This document shows positions 17,485-26,691 of a stretch of 64,000 bases of DNA, piece by piece. Source of the DNA: Streptomyces sp. GESEQ-35 (GTDB taxonomy: Bacteria > Actinomycetota > Actinomycetes > Streptomycetales > Streptomycetaceae). Under the pieces are notes generated by a model, which worked only from the letters and a program-made list of their open reading frames with translations, did no database searches and had not been told where the DNA came from. A program made the position numbers and the translations under genes. The first letter of the stretch is position 1. Each line of letters starts with the position of its first letter. The DNA lies in contig NZ_JAFFSX010000001.1 in NCBI RefSeq assembly GCF_017948485.1, positions 310,001 through 374,000 on the forward strand, given 5' to 3'.

Positions 17485-18995
17485 CCGCTCAGCACTTCCT
17501 CCGTCGTCACCGGGCTCGCCGCCCGCCGTTCCTGCGCCCGTACCCGCCCGCCACCGAGGGCCAGCGTGCCGAGGAAACCAAGCACGAGTGCCACCAGCAC
17601 GCCCAGGTTCGCGTACGCCCACGCGCCCGACTTCCCGCCCAGGCCCAGCGGCCCGAGCAGATAGCCCTGCCACTCCAGCCAGCTTGCGGCCGCGTTGGTG
17701 ACCAGCCCCCAGCCGAGCGCGGTCGCGGCCAGCGTGAGCAGCAGCGGCCGGAGTGGAACATCGCCGTAGCGCCCGCTGCCGCGGAACAGGTCGGCCTCGT
17801 CGTAGTCGTGGCGGCGCAGCGCCAGGTCGGCCAGCATGATTCCGCACCAGGCGGCGACCGGGACACCCAGCGTGGTGAGGAAGCCGATGAACTGACCGAG
17901 GAAGTTGTCGGTGAAGAACACGATGTAGACCGAACCGGCGATCATCAGGACGCCGTCGACCAGCGCGGCCACGTACCGCGGCACCCGCAGACCGGCGGCA
18001 AGCAACGCCAGGCCGGAGGAGTAGATGTCGAGCACCGCGCCACCGACCATGCCGAGGACGGCGACCACAGCGAAGGGGACCAGGAACCACTTGGGCAGGA
18101 TCGTGGTCAGCGCGCCGATCGGGTCGAGGGCGATGGCCGCGCTGAGGTCGCCGGAGGAGCCCGCCAGCAGCAGGCCGAACACCAGCAGAAGCAGTGGCGC
18201 CACCGAGCCGCCGAAGGTGGTCCAGCCGATGACACCCCGGCTGGCGGAGCCGCGCGGCAGGTAACGGGAGTAGTCCGCGGCCGCGTTGACCCAGCCGAGG
18301 CCGAAGCCGGTCATCATGAAGACCAGGGCGCCGATGAACTCCTGTGCGGAGCCGGCCGGCACGGCGCTGACTGTGTGCCAGTGGATGTGGTCGGCCACCA
18401 GCGCGATGTAGACGATCGTGAGTACGCCGGTGACCACGGTGATCATCGTCTGTAGGCGCATGATCAGGTCGAAGCCCATCACCCCGCCGACCACGGTCAG
18501 CGCGCTGACCAGGACCAGGGCTACCACCTTGGTCTCGGTACCGCCGCCCCAGCCGAGCCGGTCGAAGACGGTGGCGGTGGCCATGGTGGCGAGCGAGACG
18601 AGCACGATCTCCCAGCCGACGGTCAGCATCCACGAGATCGTCGAGGGCAGCCTGTTGCCGCGGACGCCGTACGCGGCGCGGCTGAGCACCATCGTCGGCA
18701 CGGACCCGCGCTTGCCCGCCACCGCGATGAAGCCGCAGAGCAGGAAGGACAGCACGATGCCGAGCGATCCGGCCACCAGCGCCTGCCAGAAGGAGATGCC
18801 GAAGCCGAGCGCGAAGGCGCCGTAACTCAGGCCCAGAACCCCGACGTTGGCCCCGAACCAGGGCCAGAACAGCGTGCGCGGCGTGCCCTTGCGCTCGGTG
18901 TCCCCGATCACGTCGAGGCCGTGCGCCTCCACCTGGAGCTGCTGCCTGCCGGGGGCGCCGCCGCCGGTTCTGCTGCCGGGAGATTCCGCCATCAT
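17481..18995 (-). CDS. NCS1-family permease (purine/cytosine/hydantoin type) 1
   Basis: 504 residues with about 12 membrane helices. It begins RKGTPRTLFWPWFGANVGVL, the NCS1 hallmark, and carries GFGLGWVNAAADYSRYLPR, a conserved substrate-site region. NCS1 carriers import nucleobases, allantoin, hydantoins or thiamine with H+ or Na+. It is first gene of the permease-hydrolase-GntR operon. An AGGTAGG ribosome site lies next to the palindrome at 19006. A paralogue is encoded at 20138. Confidence 0.9.
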   Translation of the reverse strand: MMAESPGSRTGGGAPGRQQLQVEAHGLDVIGDTERKGTPRTLFWPWFGANVGVLGLSYGAFALGFGISFWQALVAGSLGIVLSFLLCGFIAVAGKRGSVPTMVLSRAAYGVRGNRLPSTISWMLTVGWEIVLVSLATMATATVFDRLGWGGGTETKVVALVLVSALTVVGGVMGFDLIMRLQTMITVVTGVLTIVYIALVADHIHWHTVSAVPAGSAQEFIGALVFMMTGFGLGWVNAAADYSRYLPRGSASRGVIGWTTFGGSVAPLLLLVFGLLLAGSSGDLSAAIALDPIGALTTILPKWFLVPFAVVAVLGMVGGAVLDIYSSGLALLAAGLRVPRYVAALVDGVLMIAGSVYIVFFTDNFLGQFIGFLTTLGVPVAAWCGIMLADLALRRHDYDEADLFRGSGRYGDVPLRPLLLTLAATALGWGLVTNAAASWLEWQGYLLGPLGLGGKSGAWAYANLGVLVALVLGFLGTLALGGGRVRAQERRAASPVTTEEVLSG

Positions 18996-19005
18996 CGACC
19001 TACCT

Positions 19006-19013
19006 GTCTAGAC
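19006..19013. promoter_or_regulatory. Candidate HutC/GntR operator
   Basis: GTCTAGAC, a perfect 8-bp palindrome just upstream of the ribosome site of the NCS1 permease gene (minus strand). It is the characteristic core of HutC/DasR-type GntR operators. A HutC-type regulator is the last gene of the same operon, so autoregulation is the simple reading. Eight bases can occur by chance; position gives it weight. Confidence 0.6.
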
Positions 19014-19075
19014 GTGTTCAGGCGAAGCTAAGTGGACGGGCCCGGGACGTCAAGAGACGGCTGCGGCGGAGTCGA

Positions 19076-19558
19076 CTACCGAAACTCCCCGGGCACGGTT
19101 TCCCAGTGGTCGGCGAGTCGGGCCAGCATCACCATCAACTGCTCGCGTTCGAGTGCCCCGTACGGTCGGAGGAGTTTCTCGTCCAGCTGTCGGGCCAGAT
19201 GGTTGGCCTGCTCCAGCACGCTCCGTCCCTCGTCGGTCAGGTACAGCAGTTTGCGGCGGGCGTCGGACTCCGGCGTCCGCCGCGTGATCAGTCCGCGCTT
19301 CTCCATCCGTCGGACGATGTCCGTCATCGTCGACGCGTCCAGCGAGACCGCAGAAGCCAACGACGACTGGTCCCGCCCTGGGCACGCCCCCACCGCGGTG
19401 AGCGCCGCGAACTGGGGACCCGTCAACGAAGAGTCGACACCACGCATCCAGGCCGATGTGTATGCCTGATACAAGCGTCTGACCAGAAAGCCGGGGGCCT
19501 CCAGCAAGGCCGGCGGGCTGGCCTGCGGCGCGGCCTTTGATTCTGCGGTGTCACCCAT
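19076..19558 (-). CDS. MarR-family transcriptional regulator
   Basis: 160 residues. Winged-helix core SLDASTMTDIVRRMEKRGLI with the wing RTPESDARRKLLYLTDEG. ATG 19558 is chosen because GGGAGG lies eight bases upstream; the longer frame to 19684 runs through the operator. It likely autorepresses via the inverted repeat at 19649-19670. The target could also include the downstream NCS1 permease at 20138 on the other strand. Ligands of this family are usually small phenolic or aromatic compounds. Confidence 0.9.
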   Translation of the reverse strand: MGDTAESKAAPQASPPALLEAPGFLVRRLYQAYTSAWMRGVDSSLTGPQFAALTAVGACPGRDQSSLASAVSLDASTMTDIVRRMEKRGLITRRTPESDARRKLLYLTDEGRSVLEQANHLARQLDEKLLRPYGALEREQLMVMLARLADHWETVPGEFR

Positions 19559-20137
19559 CGAGCCAGCCTCCCGATCCTGCCGCATCCCCCCTTGGACGCC
19601 GCAAGAAGACTCTAGGCAGGACTCGCGGCGACTGGTATACCGGACACCAATAATCCGTGTCCGGATTATTTTCTGGTGGGTCACCTCCCCGCTCGAAAGG
19701 ATCTGCCATCATGCCCCACTCCCCCACCCTGGCGCCCACCCCGATGGAGTGAGCGCCACACCTGACCGGCCAAGACTCGCGAACGACGACATGGGCCGGC
19801 ATCCCCACCAACAGCCGGTGGGTCCATACGGCCCGACTCCGGCTCCACAGTGAACAGCTACACGGACGACACCGAAGCCGTGATCCGCGACCTCGGTCTG
19901 GACCGCCCCGTGCTCCTTCGGTTCCGCGCAGCGGGCAGGCGCCGCGGGCAGCGGCCGTGAACCGGGCGCCCATCGAATGGCCGAAGTCACCGAGTCATGG
20001 CCCGGTCGGCTCCGACGACGAAGCCGGTCGACGCAACCCACCACGGCCTCGAGACCGAAGGCTTCTTCACCCACTCGAATTCACCCGCTCGAATTCTCTT
20101 TGATCCCCGCCGCTCGCGCGTACGAAGGAGTTCACCC
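19559..20137. other. Divergent intergenic region between MarR and NCS1 permease 2
   Basis: Holds the MarR operator at 19649-19670. A 14-codon frame (19711-19755) and a longer frame (about 19847-19960, with TEAVIRDLGLDRPVLLRF) are open but match no family I recognise. The second could be a gene remnant. A/T content around 19650-19670 is well above the surroundings, as expected of a promoter. Confidence 0.45.
19649..19670. promoter_or_regulatory. MarR operator (9-bp-arm inverted repeat)
   Basis: AATAATCCG (19649-19657) and CGGATTATT (19662-19670) are perfect inverted arms separated by TGTC. The element is AT-rich against the background and lies about 90 bases upstream of the marR-type start on the minus strand. 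Length and symmetry match a MarR dimer site. Confidence 0.8.
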
Positions 20138-21697
20138 ATGAGCCAGACCGTCCAACCGGGCCCCGCCATACCCCAGATGGAACGCAACGGCGTCAATCCC
20201 ATTCCCGACGACGAACGCCACGGCACACCGCGCGAGTTGTTCGGCGTGTGGTTCTCCTGGAACGTGTCCATCCTCGGCGTCAGCTACGGCATCTACGTGT
20301 TCGGTGTCGGACTCAACGCCTGGCAGGCTGCCCTGGCCGGGCTGCTCGGCTACGCGCTGTCGGCGGTCCTCGTCGGGATCCTGGCCGTCGGAGGGCCTCG
20401 AACGGGACTGCCGACGCTGACCCAGACCCGGATCGCCTTCGGCTTCCACGGCAACAAATTCCCGACGTTCTTCGCCTACCTGTCGAACGTGGGCTGGAAG
20501 GTCACCATCATCACGCTGGCCTCCACGACCGGGGCCAACCTCTTCGCCCGTCTGTGGCCGGGGGCCTTTGCCGACTCGGACGGCAATGGGACGACGGCCG
20601 CCGTAGTGGTGTGGTTCGTGGTCGTCCTGGTGGTCACCGTCACGGTCGCGGTCCTCGGGCACGCCGTGATCGTGCGGGTGGAGCAGTGGATCGCGTGGCT
20701 GACCTCGGTGATGACCGTGATCTTCATCGCGCTGATGGTTCCGCACATCCACTGGAGCCGCATCGGTGACGCGCCCGCCGGTTCGTTCGGCCAGTTCGTG
20801 GGCGGGATGATCCTCGCCATGACCCTGGTCGGCATCGGGTTTCTGAACTACGGCGGCGACTTCGCCCGTTACCTGCCGCGCCGCACGCCGGCCGCGGGCG
20901 TGGTGGGCTGGACGGCCGGCGGGATCACCCTGCCCGTCGCGGTACTGCTCGTCCTGGGGATCCTGCTCGTCGCAGGTGACCCCGCGCTCGGCTCGGCCGC
21001 CGCGGCGGACCCGGTGGCGGCGCTGACAGGACTGCTGCCGATGTGGTTCTTCGTGCCCTTCAGCATCGTCATCGTCATCTCGCTGGTGGCCGCCGCCATC
21101 ACCGGGCTGTACTCCTCCGGCCTGGCGCTGCTGGCCCTGGGCGTCCCCGTCTCACGGGCCGGCACCACGGTGATCAACATGGTGGTGATCTCGGCCGGCG
21201 CCTTCTACCTGCTGTTCGTCTCCACGTCCTTCCTCGCCACCTTCCAGGCGTTCCTGGCGCTGATCGCCGTGGTCCTGGGCACCATGGGAGCCATCCAGCT
21301 GCTCGACTTCATCCGGCAACGCCGCCAGGGGTGGCCAGTGACACCGGCCCTGCCCGCCGGGCAGGGGGGCCGCAGCGGCCGCTGGACGGCACTGATCTCC
21401 CTGTTGGCGGCGACGGTCATCGGTCTGGGCATGGTGACCTCCTCCGATCCGAACATCGCCAAGGCAGTCGGGTTCCTGCTCACCGACGACCAGAAGAAGG
21501 GACTGATCGGGACGACCAACATCGGCGTCCTGGTCGCCATGGGAGTCGGCGCCGCACTGTACGCGACGCTCACCTTCGCGCTTCGGATCGACCCTGGCCG
21601 AGGTCACTCGCCCGGCCCCGCGCATCCCGCCACCGACAGCGAGCGCACCCAAGTCGGGGCCACGGACGGGGACGGCTCCACACGGACGACCACGTAG
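20138..21697 (+). CDS. NCS1-family permease 2
   Basis: 519 residues, about 12 membrane helices. It starts RHGTPRELFGVWFSWNVSIL and includes LTQTRIAFGFHGNKFPTFF and GFLNYGGDFARYLPRRTPAA, aligned with the conserved NCS1 blocks. ATG 20138 has GAAGGAG seven bases upstream. It is related to but clearly diverged from the permease at 17481. It is followed after 64 bases by a glycosidase, so the cargo may be a nucleoside-like or glycosylated base; this is inference only. Confidence 0.9.
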   Translation: MSQTVQPGPAIPQMERNGVNPIPDDERHGTPRELFGVWFSWNVSILGVSYGIYVFGVGLNAWQAALAGLLGYALSAVLVGILAVGGPRTGLPTLTQTRIAFGFHGNKFPTFFAYLSNVGWKVTIITLASTTGANLFARLWPGAFADSDGNGTTAAVVVWFVVVLVVTVTVAVLGHAVIVRVEQWIAWLTSVMTVIFIALMVPHIHWSRIGDAPAGSFGQFVGGMILAMTLVGIGFLNYGGDFARYLPRRTPAAGVVGWTAGGITLPVAVLLVLGILLVAGDPALGSAAAADPVAALTGLLPMWFFVPFSIVIVISLVAAAITGLYSSGLALLALGVPVSRAGTTVINMVVISAGAFYLLFVSTSFLATFQAFLALIAVVLGTMGAIQLLDFIRQRRQGWPVTPALPAGQGGRSGRWTALISLLAATVIGLGMVTSSDPNIAKAVGFLLTDDQKKGLIGTTNIGVLVAMGVGAALYATLTFALRIDPGRGHSPGPAHPATDSERTQVGATDGDGSTRTTT

Positions 21698-21720
21698 GCC
21701 ACCCTTCCCGACTCCCCCAC

Positions 21721-21746
21721 CGAGCGACCACAGCGAGCGACCACAG
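21721..21746. repeat. Perfect 13-bp tandem duplication
   Basis: CGAGCGACCACAG occurs twice in direct tandem, immediately followed by CGAC. It lies in the short gap between the NCS1 permease and the glycosidase, just before the latter's ribosome site. It could be a recent slippage event or a paired regulator site. Confidence 0.8.
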
Positions 21747-21761
21747 CGACAGGACACCGCC

Positions 21762-24476
21762 ATGAGCTTCGCCGACCCAGACCACTGGCACGCGCCGGCA
21801 ACATACTGGTTCTGGCAGCGTGTCCCCACCGACGAGGAGATCCGTGAGCAGCTCGATTCGCTCGCGGCGGCCGGGTTCCGGTCGTTCCAGATCCAGGCCC
21901 GGCTGTCCTTTCCCCGCGCGGAGTACCTGGGGGAGGCCTATCTCGCCGCTTACCGGCGCGCAGCCGAGGAGGCAGCGGAGCGCGGGCTGCTGATGGGGAT
22001 CTACGACGAGTACAACTGGCTGTCCGGACACGCGGGCGGACGCACGGTCGAGGGGCGGGACGATCTGCGGGAGCGCCACATGTTCTTCTCGTCCGCCCCC
22101 GCAGGATCGGGCGGCGCACCCGTGGAGTGCTCGGTCGACTCGATCACCGCCCAGGACGTGGAGTATCTGCTCCAGCCCGGTAAGGAGTGGGTCTTCGACG
22201 GCGGCGCGCCCCGGTGGGAGGACTGGGAGATCGTGGCGGCCTTGGCCCACCCCCGCGGCGCCATCGCCGACGAGACGTCCATCGTGGACGTGACCGACGA
22301 GGCGCGGCTGGTGCGTACCGGCCCGGACGGCTGCGTGGTGTCCGTGCCCGCCGAGGTGGTCGCCTGGGCCGGCCGGGATGCCGAGGTGACCGTGTTCACC
22401 GCGGCCCGGTGTGCCTCCAGCCGAATGATCAACTATCTGCTGCCGCAGGCCGCCGAGCGCTTTTTGCAGGTGGGCTACGAGCCGTTGGCCCGCGTGCTCG
22501 GGGAACACCTGGGCACCACGGTCAGGTATGTCTTCTTCGATCAGCCGCACGGCTGCTTCTACCACTGGCGACAGCTCCACGAGGACCTGCTCGCACCCGA
22601 ACGCCAGGCGGAGACGGGGCATGTCACCGCCTCACTGATGTACGCGCCCTCGATCGTGCCCGACGACCTCCGGGTGCTGTTGTCCCTGGCCCGCCCAGTG
22701 GGACCGCGAACGGAGGCATGGCGGTGCGCGTTCTTCGAGCGGTACGCCAACACCGGCATCGACGCCTTCTTCGGCACGCTGTCGGCCTGGTGCCGTGCGC
22801 ACGGTGTGGCCCTGTCCGGCCACGAGGTGCTCGGCTATGTCTCCTCATGGGATCCCACCAGCACCGTCATCACCGACGACCCGCGGACGAACTTCGGCAC
22901 CGACTACTTCGCTCTCGACCGCTGGCGCGACATGACGGCGGTCGACGCCCGCAACGACCACCCGCAGCTCGCGGCGAAGTTCGGCGACTCCCTCGCCCGG
23001 GCACACGGCCGGTCCGGCTGCCTGGTGGAGCAGTACTTCGCCAGCACGACAGCCGGATCGCACTTCGCCGAAGGCGCCTGGGAACTCACCCTGGGACGGC
23101 TGCGCGCGGCAACGATGCGGCACCATCTCCTGGGCGCGCGCCAACTGCTCACGCACGCGTTCTGGCTCACCGACGCCCCCGCCGGCCCCGGCGCCGAAGG
23201 ACAGGTCTTCACCGACCCACGGCTGGACTTCCCCCCGGGCGTCAACCACGAGCCGTGGTTCACCCATCACCGCTCATTCGCCGAGGAGTCCGGCCGCCTG
23301 TCGGAATTCCTCGACGCCGCCGAGCCGCTGCCCGGCATTGCGCTTCTCTACCCCCTGCGCACCAGCTGGGCGGGCGGCCCCGAGCACCCCTACGGCGAGC
23401 ACTTCGCGTTCTGGGCCGAGTACCTGGCGCGTGCCGGTCGTGACTTCCAGATCGTCGACGAGCAACAGATCCGCATCGGCCTCGCGCCCGGCACCATCGC
23501 GCTGATCCTGCCGGGCGCCGAGGTTCTTGAAGACATGGCCACGGTGGACGCGGTGGAGGACTTCGTCCGGGCGGACGGCACAGTCCTGGCATCGGGGCCG
23601 CTCCCCCGGCTGCTTCAACACGGGGACGGCCGCGACGAGTTGACGCAGCGAATGCGGGCGCTGCTCACCGGGCCGCGCGGCGCACACTGGCCGCATGTGC
23701 CTTCGGCCGGCGAGGCCGACAGCCGCCTGGCCGCGGTACCCAGTCCCCCGGCCGCGACCGCCGAAGCAGGACACGGCGTGTGGACAACGCGCCGCACACT
23801 GGCAGGCGCGACCCGGTTGGCGCTGTTCAACGACACCGCCGAGCGCCAGGTGGTCACCGTGCGCCCGGCGGCACTTCCGGCAACCGTCACCTGGTGGGAT
23901 CCCGCAACCGGACGTACGAGCAAGCCACGCCCGCTGACCGGAGCCCAGTCGCTCGTACTGCACCCTGCCGAGCTCTCCTGCCTGAGCATCGCAGCCGGGC
24001 CGGGATCCCAGGACGTACCGGAGACGAAGGTGCTCGACAGTGGCTGGACACTGAGCCTGGCCGACCGTGAACTGGCCGGCGTCGACGTCCGGCGAGGATG
24101 GGAGCGGCAGGGCTTCCCGGACATCGCGGGAGAGGGCATCTACACAGCCCAGTTCACGCTCGACTCAGAGGAGTTGGAGCAATGGCCCGTATGGGAACTC
24201 GTGCTGCCGGGCGTCGGCAGCAGCGCACGCGCGGACATCAACGGACAACAGGTCGGAGACTGGGGATGGGGTCCGTTCATCTGCGCACTGCCCCCCGGAG
24301 TGCTGAGCGGCGGCATGAACACCGTCACGATCACGGTGGCATCCACGGCGGCAAACCACTACGTGCCAGGCCGCGGGGAACCGAGCGGACTTCTGAGCGC
24401 GCCACTGCTGCGGCCACGCTTGGCGCAGTCGTACGTATACCCGGAGGGCACGACGGCCGACATCAAGTCCGAGTAG
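21762..24476 (+). CDS. Glycoside hydrolase, GH106-like (alpha-L-rhamnosidase type)
   Basis: 904 residues, no signal peptide, hence cytoplasmic. The N-terminal TIM-barrel start YWFWQRVPTDEEIREQLDSL and IYDEYNWLSGHAGG resemble GH106-like proteins. The barrel continues with VRYVFFDQPHG and HGVALSGHEVLGY, which contain acidic and His candidates for the active site. The C-terminus (about 770-900) is a galactose-binding-like beta sandwich (GEGIYTAQFTLD, DINGQQVGDWGWGPF). An intracellular enzyme behind a permease suggests it cleaves an imported small glycoside. The family assignment is by pattern only; substrate unproved. Confidence 0.7.
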   Translation: MSFADPDHWHAPATYWFWQRVPTDEEIREQLDSLAAAGFRSFQIQARLSFPRAEYLGEAYLAAYRRAAEEAAERGLLMGIYDEYNWLSGHAGGRTVEGRDDLRERHMFFSSAPAGSGGAPVECSVDSITAQDVEYLLQPGKEWVFDGGAPRWEDWEIVAALAHPRGAIADETSIVDVTDEARLVRTGPDGCVVSVPAEVVAWAGRDAEVTVFTAARCASSRMINYLLPQAAERFLQVGYEPLARVLGEHLGTTVRYVFFDQPHGCFYHWRQLHEDLLAPERQAETGHVTASLMYAPSIVPDDLRVLLSLARPVGPRTEAWRCAFFERYANTGIDAFFGTLSAWCRAHGVALSGHEVLGYVSSWDPTSTVITDDPRTNFGTDYFALDRWRDMTAVDARNDHPQLAAKFGDSLARAHGRSGCLVEQYFASTTAGSHFAEGAWELTLGRLRAATMRHHLLGARQLLTHAFWLTDAPAGPGAEGQVFTDPRLDFPPGVNHEPWFTHHRSFAEESGRLSEFLDAAEPLPGIALLYPLRTSWAGGPEHPYGEHFAFWAEYLARAGRDFQIVDEQQIRIGLAPGTIALILPGAEVLEDMATVDAVEDFVRADGTVLASGPLPRLLQHGDGRDELTQRMRALLTGPRGAHWPHVPSAGEADSRLAAVPSPPAATAEAGHGVWTTRRTLAGATRLALFNDTAERQVVTVRPAALPATVTWWDPATGRTSKPRPLTGAQSLVLHPAELSCLSIAAGPGSQDVPETKVLDSGWTLSLADRELAGVDVRRGWERQGFPDIAGEGIYTAQFTLDSEELEQWPVWELVLPGVGSSARADINGQQVGDWGWGPFICALPPGVLSGGMNTVTITVASTAANHYVPGRGEPSGLLSAPLLRPRLAQSYVYPEGTTADIKSE

Positions 24477-24667
24477 GACTCCGGACTCCGTCAGGTCGGT
24501 CTGGATCTTGGTGACTGGAGCCTGCTGGACGTTCCGGGCTCTGGGGGTAGCGCCAGTGTTCGGTGAGATCACCGGTTGCGGACGGTCCACCTGGTGCGCC
24601 GTGGTCGACGAGGCGCAGGAGCTTTGGGCGGCCGGCATGTCAGAAGCGGCCCGTAGCCTCAGGCACC

Positions 24668-25141
24668 ATGGGCATTCAGATCGATGTAGTGGTGGGTTAC
24701 CCGGTCAACGATGAGATGGAGAGAGTGCTCGGGTTGGCCGAGGCGGTCGGCGAGCCCGTCACTGTCACGTTCATGTGGGAGGGGCGTGAAGAGGCGGAAC
24801 GCGCGGTGCTGGTGCCAGCGACCACGCTGGCGCTCTGGGAGCATTGGGCTCCCACCGCCTACCCGATGAGTGGCGCTGGGGAAGAGAACCGGGCTGTGGC
24901 GGAGGAGCCGGAACTCGCCCACCCAGCGGAATTCGGCGCGTTCACACTCTTTCGTCGTCGCGCAGGACGGCGCACGGCAGTCGCTCGAAAAGGCGTGGTG
25001 GTCGCCGAGCTACTGGACCCCGACGAGGCCCACTGGCTCCAGGAGAAAGCCCGCAATGTCCGCCAAGGCTTCATGGATCCGAAGCAGAAGGCGGCGTTCG
25101 AGGAGTTCCTTGCCCGGCAGGCATCCCTCGATGATCAGTGA
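24668..25141 (+). CDS. Hypothetical protein
   Basis: 157 residues beginning GIQIDVVVGYPVNDEMERVL. There is no signal peptide or membrane helix. The second half is basic and helical (DEAHWLQEKARNVRQGFMDP). I do not recognise the family. ATG 24668 follows a region with no obvious Shine-Dalgarno; codon use is normal for the window. It stands alone, with AT-richer DNA downstream (25142-25292) in which I see no gene. Confidence 0.6.
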   Translation: MGIQIDVVVGYPVNDEMERVLGLAEAVGEPVTVTFMWEGREEAERAVLVPATTLALWEHWAPTAYPMSGAGEENRAVAEEPELAHPAEFGAFTLFRRRAGRRTAVARKGVVVAELLDPDEAHWLQEKARNVRQGFMDPKQKAAFEEFLARQASLDDQ

Positions 25142-25292
25142 CGCGCCGACTCATGCTTCGTGGCTTTGCAATTGATCTTCGGGCTCTGGTCCGGTTCGTA
25201 TGGTGCGGTGACGCTCAGTCACGCCAACAGGACACGTTTACAGAGGAGTTCGGAGCCTGGGCGGCAGAACATCTGGCGCTTGAGCAACTTGA

Positions 25293-26303
25293 TCAAGTTG
25301 GCGTGTCCGATAGGTCGCGCGGCGCTGACGTTGCTGATCGGTATGCCTCAGCCATGGCGTGGAATGAGCGTTTCGGTGCGAGGCTGCCGTCGGACATGAC
25401 CTTGCATACCCCGTAGGAGGCCATGTCGAGGTCGAAGCGCGGGTCGGCGTGGTGCGGGTACTCGTAGCCGGCGAAGGTGAACCAGAAGGCGGTGTCCACG
25501 CCTTCCTCGTCGAAGACGGCGAGCATCTCGCGCAGGTAGTGGGCCTGTTCTTCCTCATCGCGGACGTAATCGCCGTTGATGCGGGGCGGATCGGCGTCGT
25601 GATCGACGACATCTACCCAGCCCATGCCGCCGCGCTCGGCTGCGCCCCGGTAGGTGCAGCAGCCGAACTCGGTCGCCGCGAGCGGCTTGCCGTGCCGGAA
25701 ATACTCCCGCAGGCCTTGACGGAAGGCGTCACTGGCATCGCCGTAGGCGTCCGCGCTTACGATGTCGAAGGGCGCCCAATCGACCTGTTCCCACGTTCCG
25801 GAAGCGTAGGTGATCTTTCCGCGGAACCGTGACCGCACCGTCTCTGCGATGTTGGCCAGCAAGGAGTTCAGCCGGGCAGGAACCTCGGCGAGCCCGGCCA
25901 ATGCCTCGGGGGCACCGCTGGTCAGGGCTTCGATTCTGGCGAGGCTGTCGTCTCCGGGGAGAATGTCGGCGGCAAACAGGCTCAGCTCGCAGCCGGTGAC
26001 GAAGACGTCCGCTCCCACCTCCTGGGCGCGGACGGCACAGGTGGCGAAGAAGGGCAGCAGCTCCTCGGCGGACAGTTCGCAAGGGAATGGGGAGAACCAG
26101 ACCTCAAGCCCGGCATCGGCGGCGTGCCAGGCCGCAAGGGCCAGTCGCCCAGGGTCGCCGCCCGTGATCCGCACGGCATCGCAGTGCAGGTCGTCTGCGA
26201 TGACGCGGATCTCGCGTCGCACCGCGTCGGCGTCGAAGACAGGCCGCGAACTCTTTCCACCCGGAGTGAAGCCGGTGTCGTAGGTGATGCCTTTGGCTCG
26301 CAT
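25293..26303 (-). CDS. TIM-barrel glycosidase-like protein (often labelled 'abortive infection protein')
   Basis: 336 residues, cytoplasmic. It starts RAKGITYDTGFTPGGKSSRP. Barrel strands are visible in DLHCDAVRITGGDP, GLEVWFSPFPCELS and PFDIVSADAYGDASDA. A probable catalytic Glu is in KPLAATEFGCCTYRGAAERG and another acidic site follows in FWFTFAGYEYPHH. The fold resembles GH5/GH39-type glycosidases; databases often name close relatives 'abortive infection protein' without evidence. ATG 26303 has AGGAG seven bases upstream, better than the Met at 26330. No phage-defence neighbours are present. Confidence 0.6.
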   Translation of the reverse strand: MRAKGITYDTGFTPGGKSSRPVFDADAVRREIRVIADDLHCDAVRITGGDPGRLALAAWHAADAGLEVWFSPFPCELSAEELLPFFATCAVRAQEVGADVFVTGCELSLFAADILPGDDSLARIEALTSGAPEALAGLAEVPARLNSLLANIAETVRSRFRGKITYASGTWEQVDWAPFDIVSADAYGDASDAFRQGLREYFRHGKPLAATEFGCCTYRGAAERGGMGWVDVVDHDADPPRINGDYVRDEEEQAHYLREMLAVFDEEGVDTAFWFTFAGYEYPHHADPRFDLDMASYGVCKVMSDGSLAPKRSFHAMAEAYRSATSAPRDLSDTPT

Positions 26304-26691
26304 CGGATGCTCCTGACGATCGATCGACATCTGTTGCTGCGTCTCGCCGGACGTCGATGGGAATCGGTTCGGCGGACGGATCGCATGGACTACTCGGGGT
26401 GCGTCTGGAGATCAGCTCGACGGCGACCTTGGCCGCGCTGCCACCTCGCATCTCCCTGGGCGACCACCTGACACCCGTGTTCGGCGCTCGGAGCCGAACG
26501 TTAGGTACGAGTCGAAATGCCAGTCAACGGCGATCTCCTCGAGACCGTGCTATTTGCGCTGGTCAGCTACGCAACTGTCAATTGCAATGACAGTGATGGT
26601 CAATGCACGGCGAAAGAGAGGGTGTTGCAACGATCGGCGACCGGTGCACACACTGTGTGCCGAGACGACGGAATCAGAGGAACCGACCCCG
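26304..26691. other. Intergenic region with two inverted repeats
   Basis: No gene is supported here. It contains an inverted repeat at 26479-26499 (GTTCGGC / GCCGAAC, 7-base loop) and an operator-like palindrome at 26575-26593. A minus-strand frame near 26451 encoding GGSAAKVAVELISRRTP has no ribosome site and is not called. Confidence 0.5.
26575..26593. promoter_or_regulatory. Operator-like palindrome before the GbsR-like gene
   Basis: CTGTCAATTGCAATGACAG, a 19-bp palindrome with a single mismatched pair and core TTGCAA, in a locally AT-rich patch about 100 bases upstream of the regulator start at 26692. It probably belongs to the regulator's own promoter. Confidence 0.65.

Noticed and set aside
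25293..26303. Phage defence (abortive infection) role for the TIM-barrel gene
   Set aside because: The name comes from database habit; the sequence looks like a glycosidase fold and there are no defence genes nearby.
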